DNA from: an uncultured Geobacteraceae bacterium
Lineage (GTDB): Bacteria; Desulfobacterota; Desulfuromonadia; Desulfuromonadales; Geopsychrobacteraceae
DNA: 27,698 nucleotides
Assembly (NCBI GenBank): GCA_937958075.1
Contig: CALFFB010000227.1
Location: forward strand, 1-27,698
Direction: 5' to 3'
Shown: positions 16,552 to 23,801 of the stretch, in pieces
Layout: every line of letters begins with the position of its first letter
Numbering within the stretch: the first letter of the stretch is position 1
Position numbers and translations under genes: made by a program
Notes under the pieces: generated by a model
What the model was told of the DNA's origin: nothing
The model's input: the letters and a program-made list of their open reading frames with translations, nothing else
Database searches by the model: none

Positions 16552-17643
16552 ATGTGTAAAAAAATATTTATTGCCGCCACCGGTCAGAATTGTGGAAAAA
16601 CGACGACCAGCCTGTCTCTGCTTCATTGTGCCCGGAAAAAATACAAGCGGGTCGGTTTTATCAAGCCCTTCGGCCCCAAGCGTACGGTGTATCGGGGTCG
16701 CGCTGTCGATGTCGATGCCGCCCTGATCGCCCAGGTCTACGACCTGAACGAGCGCCTGGAGCTGATGTCGCCGGTGGTGCTTGACGCCCACACCACCCGG
16801 AGCTACCTGGACGGCGAAACAGACAGCGCCAGGCTTCTCGATGAGATTACCCGGGCGACGGAAGAGCTGGAGCGGGAATGTGATTTCCTGATTATCGAGG
16901 GCGCCGGCCACACCGGCGTCGGATCGGTGATGGGATTGAACAATGCCCGGCTGGCCCGGCATCTGGGGGCGCCGGTGCTGGTGGTCGCCGGTGCCGGTAT
17001 CGGCCAGGTCATTGACGATCTGCATCTGAACCTGGCGCTGTTCCGGGAAGCAGGGGCCGATGTCCGCATGATTTTGTCCAACAAGCTGCGCAAGGACAAG
17101 CGCGATACCACCCTGCATTATCTGCAGAAGGCCTTTGCCGGCAGTGGCATGCAGGTTGTCGGCGGGTTTAATTATTCCCCGGTCCTGGCCAATCCGACCC
17201 TGAAATATCTGTCGGAACTGCTGCAGGTCGAGCTCAAGGCAGAACCCGACCAGACCAGCCGGATTGTCCACAATGTGTTGATCGGGGCGGCCTCGACCCA
17301 GCGGGTGGTGGATCTGTTGCGCGAGTCGAGTCTGGTGATCCTGAACAGCAGCCGTGACGAAGTACTGGTCATGCTCTCGACCCTTTATCATCTCGAAGAG
17401 TTTCGCAGCAAGCTGGCGGGGATGGTGATTGTTGGTATTGCCCCGGTGGCGGATATCGTCCAGCGGGTTATCGATGATGCCCATATCCCCTATCTGCGGG
17501 TACCTTCGACGGTGGCGGAGGTCTATACAAAAATTCAGGCGGATGTCGCCAAAATCGGTGTCGATGATCAGGAGAAGATCGCCCTGATCCATCAGCTGGC
17601 AGAGTCGGAGCTCGACTTTGCCCTTATTGACGAAATTTTTTAG
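16552..17643 (+). CDS. BioD-like P-loop NTPase with DRTGG domain (Pta N-terminal-like)
   Basis: A 363-residue protein. Residues 1-210 look like the dethiobiotin synthetase/CobB-type NTPase fold, with a Walker A-like loop ATGQNCGKTTTS (8-19) and a Walker B-like segment (FLIIEGAGHTGVGS). Residues about 215-325 match the DRTGG domain (VLIGAASTQRVVDLLRESS; TLYHLEEFRSKLAGMVIVG). This two-domain layout equals the N-terminal half of long phosphotransacetylases, but the acetyl-transfer catalytic domain is absent, so a regulatory or unknown role is likely. The ATG at 16552 is preferred (AGGAG at 16537-16541); an upstream in-frame ATG at 16489 would lack a convincing site. The TPR-like gene follows after 18 nt. 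Confidence 0.8.
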   Translation: MCKKIFIAATGQNCGKTTTSLSLLHCARKKYKRVGFIKPFGPKRTVYRGRAVDVDAALIAQVYDLNERLELMSPVVLDAHTTRSYLDGETDSARLLDEITRATEELERECDFLIIEGAGHTGVGSVMGLNNARLARHLGAPVLVVAGAGIGQVIDDLHLNLALFREAGADVRMILSNKLRKDKRDTTLHYLQKAFAGSGMQVVGGFNYSPVLANPTLKYLSELLQVELKAEPDQTSRIVHNVLIGAASTQRVVDLLRESSLVILNSSRDEVLVMLSTLYHLEEFRSKLAGMVIVGIAPVADIVQRVIDDAHIPYLRVPSTVAEVYTKIQADVAKIGVDDQEKIALIHQLAESELDFALIDEIF

Positions 17644-17661
17644 CAAGAGAAAGGTCAGTCT

Positions 17662-18918
17662 ATGGGGTTATTGGGTCGCTTGTTCGGCAGCAAGCCGACG
17701 GTTACGGCTTTGCAGCAGGCCATGAATCAGGAGCGCTACGCCGACGCCTGCTATCTGGCGGATGAACTGCTGCAGCAGTCCCTGCCCGGTGACGAGAGTG
17801 AAATGGTGACCGATATGCGCCGGAAGGCGGGTGACAGTCTGGCCCATCTGAACCTTACGGAAGCTGTCGCCTGTCAGCAGATCGGGGATCATGCGCAGGC
17901 TGATGTCCATTTTGAGCTGGCCCTTGAACAGGTTTTTTCACAGGAATTGAAAAGAGATATCGAACAGGCCCGACAACTCAAGGTTTCAGCGGTTCTTCCT
18001 GCGCCAGAGCCGGCGGCGTCGGGCTGTGCCGGGTGTGCATCCGGGGCGGCTTCCCCGGATGCGGTGGCGGCTATTCCCCAGGAGGACGAGATTCGCCTGG
18101 AGCTCATTCTCACCTCCTACCCCCAGGAGGTGAGGGCCTCCTACGCCGGCAAGAGCGAAAATTTTCTCCAGGCGTTTTTACAGGCTCATGATGGGCAGGA
18201 CGAAGAGGCTCTTGCCCGGTTTGCGCAGCTGGATGAATCTGAGCGGGATTTCTGCTACTGGTTTGAGGTGGGGTCCCTTTACGCGCGCGGTCAGCATTAT
18301 GCCCGCGCAGAAGACGCCCTGAAACGGGCCTTGCCGGGGCATCCACAACCGACCCTGCCCCTCGAAGCCCTGGTCGATGCGCTGTTGCACAACGGACAGC
18401 CGGCAGCAGCGCAGGATATAATAGAGGGTCATCTTGCCACCGGCAGCGCTGAAGCCTTCTGTCAGGCGCAACTGGCTCTGATTGCAGCTCATCGTCAGGA
18501 ATGGGAGGAGGCCGTCCTGCGGGTGCGCAAAGCCCTGTCCGGAGGTTATGCCCCTGCGGCCTTCGTACCCCTGGCAGCTTCAGTTTTTGAGCGGGCCAAG
18601 GCGCCGGAAGAGGCCGAAAAGCTGCTGAAAATGTTGCCCTCAGGTGGCTGTAAGTCAACAATGCACCCCTTGTTGGCGGAGTTTTATCTCCGCCATGGTC
18701 GGGAGGCTGAGAAGGTGTTTGCCTGCTTTAATGCCGTCGCAAAGCGTGAGCCGGACAATCCCCGCTGGCAGCTGCGCCTGGCGCAAAGCTGTCTGGATCG
18801 GGGGTGGGTTAAAGAGGGGACGGCCCTGCTGCAGCAATTAAAACAGGTGCCGGATTTGCCGCACGCCTTGCATGAAGAAATAAAAAGTTCATCGGAAAGG
18901 TACAATATTTCGTTATGA
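17662..18918 (+). CDS. TPR-like helical repeat protein of unknown function
   Basis: A 418-residue soluble protein with no signal peptide. Residues 1-110 are helical and begin MGLLGRLFGSKPTV, a common start for cytoplasmic or membrane-peripheral helper proteins. A low-complexity Ala/Ser/Pro linker (about 111-138) contains a CxxC pair (SGCAGCASG, C122 and C125). Residues about 145-410 show repeating helix pairs of TPR character (for example FEVGSLYARGQHYARAEDAL and WQLRLAQSCLDRGWVKEGTA). Such proteins usually serve as scaffolds. The ribosome site is AGAAAGG upstream of ATG 17662. It lies 18 nt after the P-loop/DRTGG gene, so the two are probably co-transcribed. No enzymatic motif is seen, and the specific role is unknown. 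Confidence 0.65.
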   Translation: MGLLGRLFGSKPTVTALQQAMNQERYADACYLADELLQQSLPGDESEMVTDMRRKAGDSLAHLNLTEAVACQQIGDHAQADVHFELALEQVFSQELKRDIEQARQLKVSAVLPAPEPAASGCAGCASGAASPDAVAAIPQEDEIRLELILTSYPQEVRASYAGKSENFLQAFLQAHDGQDEEALARFAQLDESERDFCYWFEVGSLYARGQHYARAEDALKRALPGHPQPTLPLEALVDALLHNGQPAAAQDIIEGHLATGSAEAFCQAQLALIAAHRQEWEEAVLRVRKALSGGYAPAAFVPLAASVFERAKAPEEAEKLLKMLPSGGCKSTMHPLLAEFYLRHGREAEKVFACFNAVAKREPDNPRWQLRLAQSCLDRGWVKEGTALLQQLKQVPDLPHALHEEIKSSSERYNISL

Positions 18919-19038
18919 ACAATATGATTTGGTGAACCAGTATCCTTCTGAAAAAAAGATTTTATATTCATGTTCTGGATTTATTCCTGGAACTGACAAC
19001 CAGGGCAGGACAGTGCGTTGTAACCACAGGGAGGCTCC

Positions 19039-19572
19039 ATGTTGGAATTGATGCGCCGGCGTCGCAGTATCCGCAAATTTGCGCAACAACCGGTCGAAGA
19101 AGAAAAGGTGACCTTGTTAACCGAAGCTCTGTTGCGGGCGCCAACCTCGCGCAGCCGTCAGCCATGCACCTTTATCCTGGTGGATGATCGGCAGCTGCTT
19201 GAACGGTTGGCTGCGGCCAAGCCCCATGGAACATCCTTCTTTTCGACCGCTCCCCTGGCCGTCGTCATCGCTGCTGACCCGGCAGTATCCGATGTCTGGA
19301 TAGAGGACAGTGCCGTAGCCGCAACCTTTGTACAATTGGCCGCTGAGTCCCTGGGGCTGAAAAGTTGCTGGGCGCAGTTGCGCCTGCGCCAACACGATGA
19401 CGACCTCAGCGCAGCGGAATATGTCCGGCAGGTGACCGGTTTGCCACCGGAAATGGAGGTGCCCATGGTCATTGCCATCGGCCATCCGGCGGAGGAGAAG
19501 GCGGGACACGCCGGGAATTCCCTGCTCCACGAGCGGATTCACCGGAATCGATATCAGGTTGAAAAAACCTGA
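19039..19572 (+). CDS. Nitroreductase family protein
   Basis: A 177-residue flavoprotein of the nitroreductase superfamily. The FMN-binding RRRSIRKF motif is at residues 6-13, followed by APTSRSRQPCTFILV, the second flavin-contact stretch. A central ...FVQLAAESLGLKSCW helix and a C-terminal VPMVIAIGHPAEEK strand complete the fold. These enzymes usually act as NAD(P)H-dependent dimers on nitroaromatics, quinones or similar electrophiles; the substrate here cannot be told. The ribosome site is GGGAGG before ATG 19039. A 120-nt AT-rich gap separates it from the previous gene, so it may have its own promoter. It is on the short side for the superfamily but complete. Confidence 0.88.
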   Translation: MLELMRRRRSIRKFAQQPVEEEKVTLLTEALLRAPTSRSRQPCTFILVDDRQLLERLAAAKPHGTSFFSTAPLAVVIAADPAVSDVWIEDSAVAATFVQLAAESLGLKSCWAQLRLRQHDDDLSAAEYVRQVTGLPPEMEVPMVIAIGHPAEEKAGHAGNSLLHERIHRNRYQVEKT

Positions 19573-19582
19573 CTTTTGCCCC

Positions 19583-19611
19583 TGTAAACACGCAACTGCC
19601 AGATTTATAAT
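19583..19611 (+). promoter_or_regulatory. Candidate sigma-70 promoter for the FKBP gene
   Basis: A perfect TATAAT (19606-19611) lies 17 nt downstream of TGTAAA (19583-19588), a weak -35 match. The predicted start near 19618 would give a leader of about 115 nt. That leader carries an inverted repeat half (TGGCAG at 19639-19644) and a GCGCC/GGCGC hairpin (19674-19697) before the ribosome site. Confidence 0.45.
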
Positions 19612-19673
19612 ATTATTTTTTTCGCCAAGGGTTGATTTTGGCAGCTGAAGATGTCACCCTGTGCAGTGATAAA

Positions 19674-19697
19674 GCGCCTTAGGCATTCGGCTGGCGC
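19674..19697 (+). other. Leader hairpin upstream of the FKBP gene
   Basis: GCGCC (19674-19678) pairs with GGCGC (19693-19697) across a 14-nt loop. It sits about 25 nt ahead of the AGGAG ribosome site. There is no T tract, so it is not a terminator; it could stabilise the mRNA or mean nothing. Confidence 0.3.
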
Positions 19698-19731
19698 GAT
19701 ATATTTAAAAAAGAAGCAAACAGGAGATGAC

Positions 19732-20160
19732 ATGACAGCAGTAGCAGCAGGGAACAAGGTAAAAGTTCACTATACCGGTACTTTTGATGATGGCGAGGTG
19801 TTCGACAGTTCACGTCAGACCCAGCCGCTGGAGTTCGAGGTCGGTTCCGGACAGGTGATCCCTGGTTTTGACAATGCCGTGGTTGGTATGAAGGCCGGTG
19901 AGACAAAAAAAGTTCGACTGCCGGAAGAAGAGGCCTATGGCCCCTATAATGATGAAATGGTTTTTGATGCCGACGCCAGCCAGTTTGAGGAGGGGATGGA
20001 TCCCCAGGTTGGCCAGCAGTTTCAGACCCAGATGCAGGACGGCTCCCCCCTGTTGTTGACGGTCAAGGCAGTAGAGGGGGATAAGGTCACTCTTGATGCC
20101 AATCATCCCATGGCCGGAAAAGCTCTGAACTTCGAGCTTGAAGTTGTTGAAGTGGAATAG
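19732..20160 (+). CDS. SlyD-like FKBP-type peptidyl-prolyl isomerase
   Basis: A 142-residue FKBP-type prolyl cis-trans isomerase and chaperone. It starts with the FKBP core (VKVHYTGTFDDGEVFDSS; GQVIPGFDNAVVGMKAGE), continues with the inserted IF chaperone flap (about 68-118), and ends with the SlyD signature VTLDANHPMAGKALNFELEV. The His/Cys-rich metal-binding tail of E. coli SlyD is missing, as in many SlyD homologues. I placed the start at ATG 19732 because an AGGAG site (19722-19726) precedes it and the fold begins there; an upstream ATG at 19651 would add 27 residues that do not fit the family. A strong terminator follows. No signal peptide is seen, so it should be cytoplasmic. Confidence 0.93.
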   Translation: MTAVAAGNKVKVHYTGTFDDGEVFDSSRQTQPLEFEVGSGQVIPGFDNAVVGMKAGETKKVRLPEEEAYGPYNDEMVFDADASQFEEGMDPQVGQQFQTQMQDGSPLLLTVKAVEGDKVTLDANHPMAGKALNFELEVVEVE

Positions 20161-20207
20161 TAACGAACCTCTTCTGCCACGGGAACACACCTGTGCCAGT
20201 GTTACTG

Positions 20208-20247
20208 AAAAGCCCGAAGGTGATTTGCCTTCGGGCTTTTTTTACGG
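20208..20247. terminator. Bidirectional Rho-independent terminator
   Basis: AAAAGCCCGAAGG (20208-20220) and CCTTCGGGCTTTT (20228-20240) form a 13-bp perfect stem with a 7-nt loop, followed by more T residues on the plus strand. It ends the FKBP transcript and overlaps the stop of the convergent rhomboid gene. On the minus strand it also ends in a short T run, so it can serve both. Confidence 0.92.
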
Positions 20248-21186
20248 CGCCAGTGCCAGTCTCCAGGCCAGCAGTACAAGCAGCAGGGCGGAAAGGCCGA
20301 ACAGCATATTGATGGTTGCCGGCAGACCGGGCCGCTCCGGGATTCTTGCGGAGAGCAGTCCGATCAGGGTGCCACAGCAAAATCCGGTCAGGTGAGCACC
20401 GATATCGATTGTAGCGCGGCCGGACTCGGCGCCGACACCGAGGATGGCCAGCAGACCAAGAGCAGCGGCAAGGGGCAGGGGCCAGCGTCGCCACAAGCTG
20501 TGGCGGTAACGGAGGGTATTGACGACAGCAAGTACACCGATAGCGGCGAATACTGCGGTCGACGCGCCGATGGACCGATGATCCGGGGCCTGGAGCAGGG
20601 CGTTGAGGTAATTGCCGGCAGCGCCCCCAAGCAGCACCAGCAGCAGGGCAAGACCGGTACCAAAAAGCTGTCCGAGGCGATGGACGATGAGACCGCCAAA
20701 CAGGAGATTGCCCAGCAGATGCAGGCTGTCGGCATGCAGGGTCAGGGCGGTCAGAGTGCGCCACCACTCGCCGGTCAGGATCCGTCCAGCCAGGGCGTTT
20801 CCCTCAGCGATCCAGGCGCAGGGCTGACCAGCACACAAAGGGAGGGGCCAGCGGCTGACGAAGTGAAAAACAGCCAGTCCGAGCAATATCCAGATCAGTG
20901 CCTGTCCGCTCCCCTCGGGGGCAGGCGACCCAGGCGCTGGCGGCGGCCAGTTCCGGTTTGTCAGTTCGAAATGACGCAATTCAGCGAGGGCGGACTGATA
21001 GACTCCCGCCGGCACAAACAGGCCCAGGGTTCCGTTTTGTCTGTCCAGACGGCAGGGGATGCCCTGGGATTGCAGAACCAGCAACCACAGGCGCGCTTTT
21101 CGTTTTGACGGCAGCCGTTCAAGACCGTCACGCAGATCCGCCGGAATGGCCATCCACTGACTTTCGTTGGCAGAATTATCAGGCAT
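20242..21186 (-). CDS. Rhomboid family intramembrane serine protease
   Basis: A 314-residue membrane protease of the GlpG type. Residues 1-80 form a cytoplasmic N-terminal domain. About six transmembrane segments follow from residue 96 onward. The catalytic Ser is S209 in SIGASTAVF, and the partner His is H265 in GAHLTGF. The oxyanion/structural motif H151-x4-H156-x3-N160 (HADSLHLLGN) matches GlpG H145/H150/N154. An active enzyme is therefore expected, though substrates cannot be named. The start (ATG at 21186) is not backed by a good ribosome site; an internal ATG at residue 12 is possible. The 3' end meets the FKBP terminator, and the gene is divergent from the SprT-like gene with only 50 nt between them. 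Confidence 0.9.
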   Translation of the reverse strand: MPDNSANESQWMAIPADLRDGLERLPSKRKARLWLLVLQSQGIPCRLDRQNGTLGLFVPAGVYQSALAELRHFELTNRNWPPPAPGSPAPEGSGQALIWILLGLAVFHFVSRWPLPLCAGQPCAWIAEGNALAGRILTGEWWRTLTALTLHADSLHLLGNLLFGGLIVHRLGQLFGTGLALLLVLLGGAAGNYLNALLQAPDHRSIGASTAVFAAIGVLAVVNTLRYRHSLWRRWPLPLAAALGLLAILGVGAESGRATIDIGAHLTGFCCGTLIGLLSARIPERPGLPATINMLFGLSALLLVLLAWRLALAP

Positions 21187-21236
21187 GCCTTATGATGCCA
21201 TGATGGGCGAACGGGCTCCATCAAAAGGAATAAATA

Positions 21237-21746
21237 ATGACAATCCGGCAACTGGCTGAGGATCTCGGTCTGTGGACACAGGTGGAAAGCTGTGTTCACG
21301 GGCGGTGCCCGGAGGAATCCGCGCAGCAGCTACTTGAAAAGATCGCCGTCATTCCGGTGAAGGCAAGCCGGGCGACAACCCGCCTGGGGGCTTATGTCTT
21401 TCGCGGTCGGCAGGCGGTCTGCATCAGGCTGCAGTTTGCCCAGGACCGGCATCGTCTGCGTTTGACCCTGCTGCATGAGATAGCCCACGCCTGTGATCAT
21501 CTGCAGGCTTCCGGCAGTCACCGTCGGCTGGCCCACGGGCCCGGCTGGCAACAGTGGGCACTGGCTCTGGGAATCGAACCCCAGGTCGGGGGCGTTTGTG
21601 CTGCCGTCAGCGCTCTGCATCAGCGGCGCAAGAAACTGGTGGCGGTGTGCCTGGGCTGTGGCGCGGAAATTTACCGGGTGCGGCGGTTGGCCCGTCACGG
21701 TCATTATCTCCATTCCACCTGTGGCGGGAGCCTCAAGCAGGTGTGA
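21237..21746 (+). CDS. SprT-like zinc-dependent protease domain protein
   Basis: A 169-residue SprT-family protein. The zinc metalloprotease motif H80-E81-I-A-H84 is followed by a third likely zinc ligand, H100, in AHGPGWQQWALALG, the family's HGxxW motif. The C-terminal zinc ribbon uses C138-x2-C141 and H159-x2-C162. SprT-like domains are related to the DNA-protein crosslink protease Spartan/SprT, but the role of bacterial SprT proteins is not well defined. The ATG at 21237 has an AAAGGA site. The gene is divergent from the rhomboid and convergent with the MazG-like gene (10 nt between stops). Length is normal for bacterial SprT. Confidence 0.88.
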   Translation: MTIRQLAEDLGLWTQVESCVHGRCPEESAQQLLEKIAVIPVKASRATTRLGAYVFRGRQAVCIRLQFAQDRHRLRLTLLHEIAHACDHLQASGSHRRLAHGPGWQQWALALGIEPQVGGVCAAVSALHQRRKKLVAVCLGCGAEIYRVRRLARHGHYLHSTCGGSLKQV

Positions 21747-21747
21747 T

Positions 21748-21765
21748 CAGCCCGAATCAGGGCTG
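21748..21765. other. Hairpin at the sprT/MazG convergent end
   Basis: CAGCCC (21748-21753) and GGGCTG (21760-21765) form a perfect 6-bp stem with loop GAATCA. It lies between and within the two converging gene ends. Neither strand shows a T tract, so it is not a classical terminator, though it may help separate the transcripts. Confidence 0.4.
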
Positions 21766-22020
21766 TGCCTCTAGCAGTTGTTGCAGTTTGTCGAGTTTTG
21801 TTGCAATGGTCGTTTCGACGCTGTCCTGACCGAACATCCAGCTGAGCTGGCCAATCATCAGGGTGACATCGGCCAGTTCATCGATGACCTCCTGACGACC
21901 AACCTTCCCCCTTTTATAATGCTTGAGAGCGGTTATTAGTTCGGCACATTCTTCGATGGCCTGATCAAATTGCGCCTCTTCTCCCCAGCGTTTCAGGGTT
22001 GCGCGATAAATATTGTCCAT
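21757..22020 (-). CDS. MazG-like nucleotide pyrophosphohydrolase
   Basis: An 87-residue all-alpha protein of the MazG/dUTPase-2 superfamily. The metal-binding signature is visible as E23-E24-x2-E27 (AIEECAELITAL) followed by E48-x2-D51 (VIDELADVTLMIGQL). Members hydrolyse (d)NTPs to monophosphate and pyrophosphate as house-cleaning enzymes; the nucleotide preferred here is unknown. The minus-strand start at 22020 has GAAGGGAT about 12 nt upstream. The gene is convergent with the SprT-like gene and divergent from the thiolase-fold gene. Its small size matches single-domain MazG-like proteins, including many phage ones, but nothing else nearby suggests phage. Confidence 0.85.
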   Translation of the reverse strand: MDNIYRATLKRWGEEAQFDQAIEECAELITALKHYKRGKVGRQEVIDELADVTLMIGQLSWMFGQDSVETTIATKLDKLQQLLEAQP

Positions 22021-22064
22021 GGGAGAATCATCCCTTCGTCAGGATTGAAATTAAAGTAATGTGG

Positions 22065-22082
22065 AGACAGTATAGTTTGTCT
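22065..22082. repeat. Short inverted repeat in the divergent MazG/thiolase promoter region
   Basis: AGACA (22065-22069) and TGTCT (22078-22082) are inverted around GTATAGTT in the 128-nt gap between two divergent genes. A TATAGT hexamer (22071-22076) sits in the centre, so the repeat overlaps a possible -10 box for the plus-strand gene. It could be an operator; the arms are short. Confidence 0.3.
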
Positions 22083-22148
22083 GCGGCCGGGCAGGCAACA
22101 ATCTGAAGGCCACGCTTTGCTGATCGATAAAAGCGAAAGGTTTTGCTA

Positions 22149-23750
22149 ATGACGTTTCAGCCACGACCTGTGTATGTAGCGGACTCCTTCATGCTGCCGG
22201 TTGGTAAATATGACGGCAGGCAGCATCCGGAGATGAGTTTTTTCGAGCTGGTTGATACCCTGCATCCGCTGCTGCAGGCGGTTCCCGTTGCCGGGGAAGA
22301 TATCGGCTGCGTGGTGGTCGGCAGTCAGAATCCTTTTGCTTTCTCCGGTATAGACAATGTCGCGGCCAAGGTCTGTGGCCGGTTGGGGATCAGCGGTGCG
22401 AAATCCGTACTGGTGGATACGGCGTCATCGTCCGGGGCAAGCGCTTTTGAAGCCGCCTATCTGGAGGTCGCTTCAGGGCAGCACGATCATGTGCTGGCTA
22501 TCGGCATTCAGAAGATGAGCGACGCCACCACCGTCGCGGCGACACGCATCGTTGCCGGGGTCATCGACCGGGAGGAAGCGGAGTATGGATTGACCATGCC
22601 CGCTTGTGGCGCCCTCGTCGCCCAGGGGCTGATGCAGGAATTCAGGCTGAGCCGGGAGGACTGGACGCAGTTTTCGGCGCGCCTGACGGAACGTGCACAC
22701 CGCTACGCGGCGCAAAACCCCGATGCCCATCTGCGCTATGAAATACCGGTGAAAAAATATTTTGCCGATATGGAAAGCGGCAAAAACTATCTCTATTATG
22801 ATCCCCTCCATTATTATGATTTCTGCCCCATGTCCGATGGCGTCGCCGCCTGCCTGCTCTCCGCAGCGCCGGGCGGGGTGCGGGTCAGCGGGGTCGGTTC
22901 CGGTACCGATATCCCGACCATTGCCGACCGCTTGACCCTGACCGGTTTTCCGGCGACGCGTATTGCTCTGGCCCAGGCTCTTGCCAAGGCGGGATTGCGC
23001 AGTCTGGCGGAGCTGTCGGGAAAAATTCACATCAATATGCACGATCCGTTCAACGGTTTTGGGCCGATCAACCTGGTTGATCTGGGAGTTGTGCCGCGGG
23101 AAAGACTGCTTGAGGGGTTGCTTGATGACAGCCTGACCGGCCCGGAAGGAGCCTATCCCACCAACCTGACCGGTGGTCTCAAGGGACGTGGCCATCCCCT
23201 GGGCGCGACGGGGATGGTGCAGATTGTCGAGAATCACCGGTTTCTGACCAGCGGCCGTTATCAGGCCGCCCTGTCCCATTCCATCGGCGGGCCTATCAAC
23301 AACAACGTCGTGGTGCTGCTGGAAACCGAGGACACCTATCGGAAGCGCAAGCCTCGGCCGTACCGGTCGGATGTCACCATCCGACTGGGACAGATCAAGC
23401 CGGCGCAGATGACCCTGGATACGCTGCTGGGCAGCGATCGCAAATGTCAGGCGCGCATTGTTGCCAAAACCACCCGTCACAACTACCGCAGCGCCGAGAC
23501 GGAGCGGGTTCTGCTGTTGCTGACCATCCGCCACAGCGGTGCCGATTACCGGTTTCTGGTGGGGGTTGATCCGCAGGCGGCCGGTGAGCTTGAGTCTCTT
23601 AAGTGCGGCGAGAAAATCCAGTTGCAGAAGGTTGCCGGTGAGCTTCATGTCAACGACGTGCCCATTCGACGCCTGTACAAAAAGACGATTGAAGGGATGG
23701 TTGATCTGGCGGATAGCGCTTTTCGTCATCTGGGTCTGAAAAAATCATGA
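22149..23750 (+). CDS. Thiolase-fold protein lacking the catalytic cysteine
   Basis: A 533-residue protein whose first 395 residues follow the thiolase fold. Visible motifs are LVDTASSSGASAFEAA (88-103), PMSDGVAACLL (227-237), NMHDPFNGF (296-304), TGGLKGRGHPLGATG (341-355) and LSHSIGGP (375-382). In SCP2-type and other thiolases the first motif reads A-C-x-S/T-G, with Cys as nucleophile; here S93 (codon TCA) occupies that place. The second catalytic Cys near the C-terminus is also absent (S378 region), while H349 remains. Residues about 405-533 form a C-terminal extension that I do not recognise. I use ATG 22149 (AAAGG upstream) rather than a TTG six bases earlier. It may not act as a normal thiolase. 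Confidence 0.75.
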   Translation: MTFQPRPVYVADSFMLPVGKYDGRQHPEMSFFELVDTLHPLLQAVPVAGEDIGCVVVGSQNPFAFSGIDNVAAKVCGRLGISGAKSVLVDTASSSGASAFEAAYLEVASGQHDHVLAIGIQKMSDATTVAATRIVAGVIDREEAEYGLTMPACGALVAQGLMQEFRLSREDWTQFSARLTERAHRYAAQNPDAHLRYEIPVKKYFADMESGKNYLYYDPLHYYDFCPMSDGVAACLLSAAPGGVRVSGVGSGTDIPTIADRLTLTGFPATRIALAQALAKAGLRSLAELSGKIHINMHDPFNGFGPINLVDLGVVPRERLLEGLLDDSLTGPEGAYPTNLTGGLKGRGHPLGATGMVQIVENHRFLTSGRYQAALSHSIGGPINNNVVVLLETEDTYRKRKPRPYRSDVTIRLGQIKPAQMTLDTLLGSDRKCQARIVAKTTRHNYRSAETERVLLLLTIRHSGADYRFLVGVDPQAAGELESLKCGEKIQLQKVAGELHVNDVPIRRLYKKTIEGMVDLADSAFRHLGLKKS

Positions 23751-23760
23751 GGTGTGTATC

Positions 23761-23771
23761 AGCACAGTGCT
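23761..23771. repeat. 11-nt palindrome upstream of the sensor kinase gene
   Basis: AGCACAGTGCT is a perfect palindrome around a central A, 30 nt before the kinase start. A related half, AGCGTGCT, follows at 23783-23790. It may be a regulator site, but no family match is apparent. Confidence 0.25.
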
Positions 23772-23801
23772 ATTGAGCAGACAGCGTGCTAGATTCCGTT
23801 C

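Noticed and set aside
20392..21108. A 238-codon plus-strand frame opposite the rhomboid gene.
   Set aside because: The minus strand has complete rhomboid catalytic motifs and membrane helices; the plus frame is low-complexity Gln/Gly/Ser-rich without motifs.
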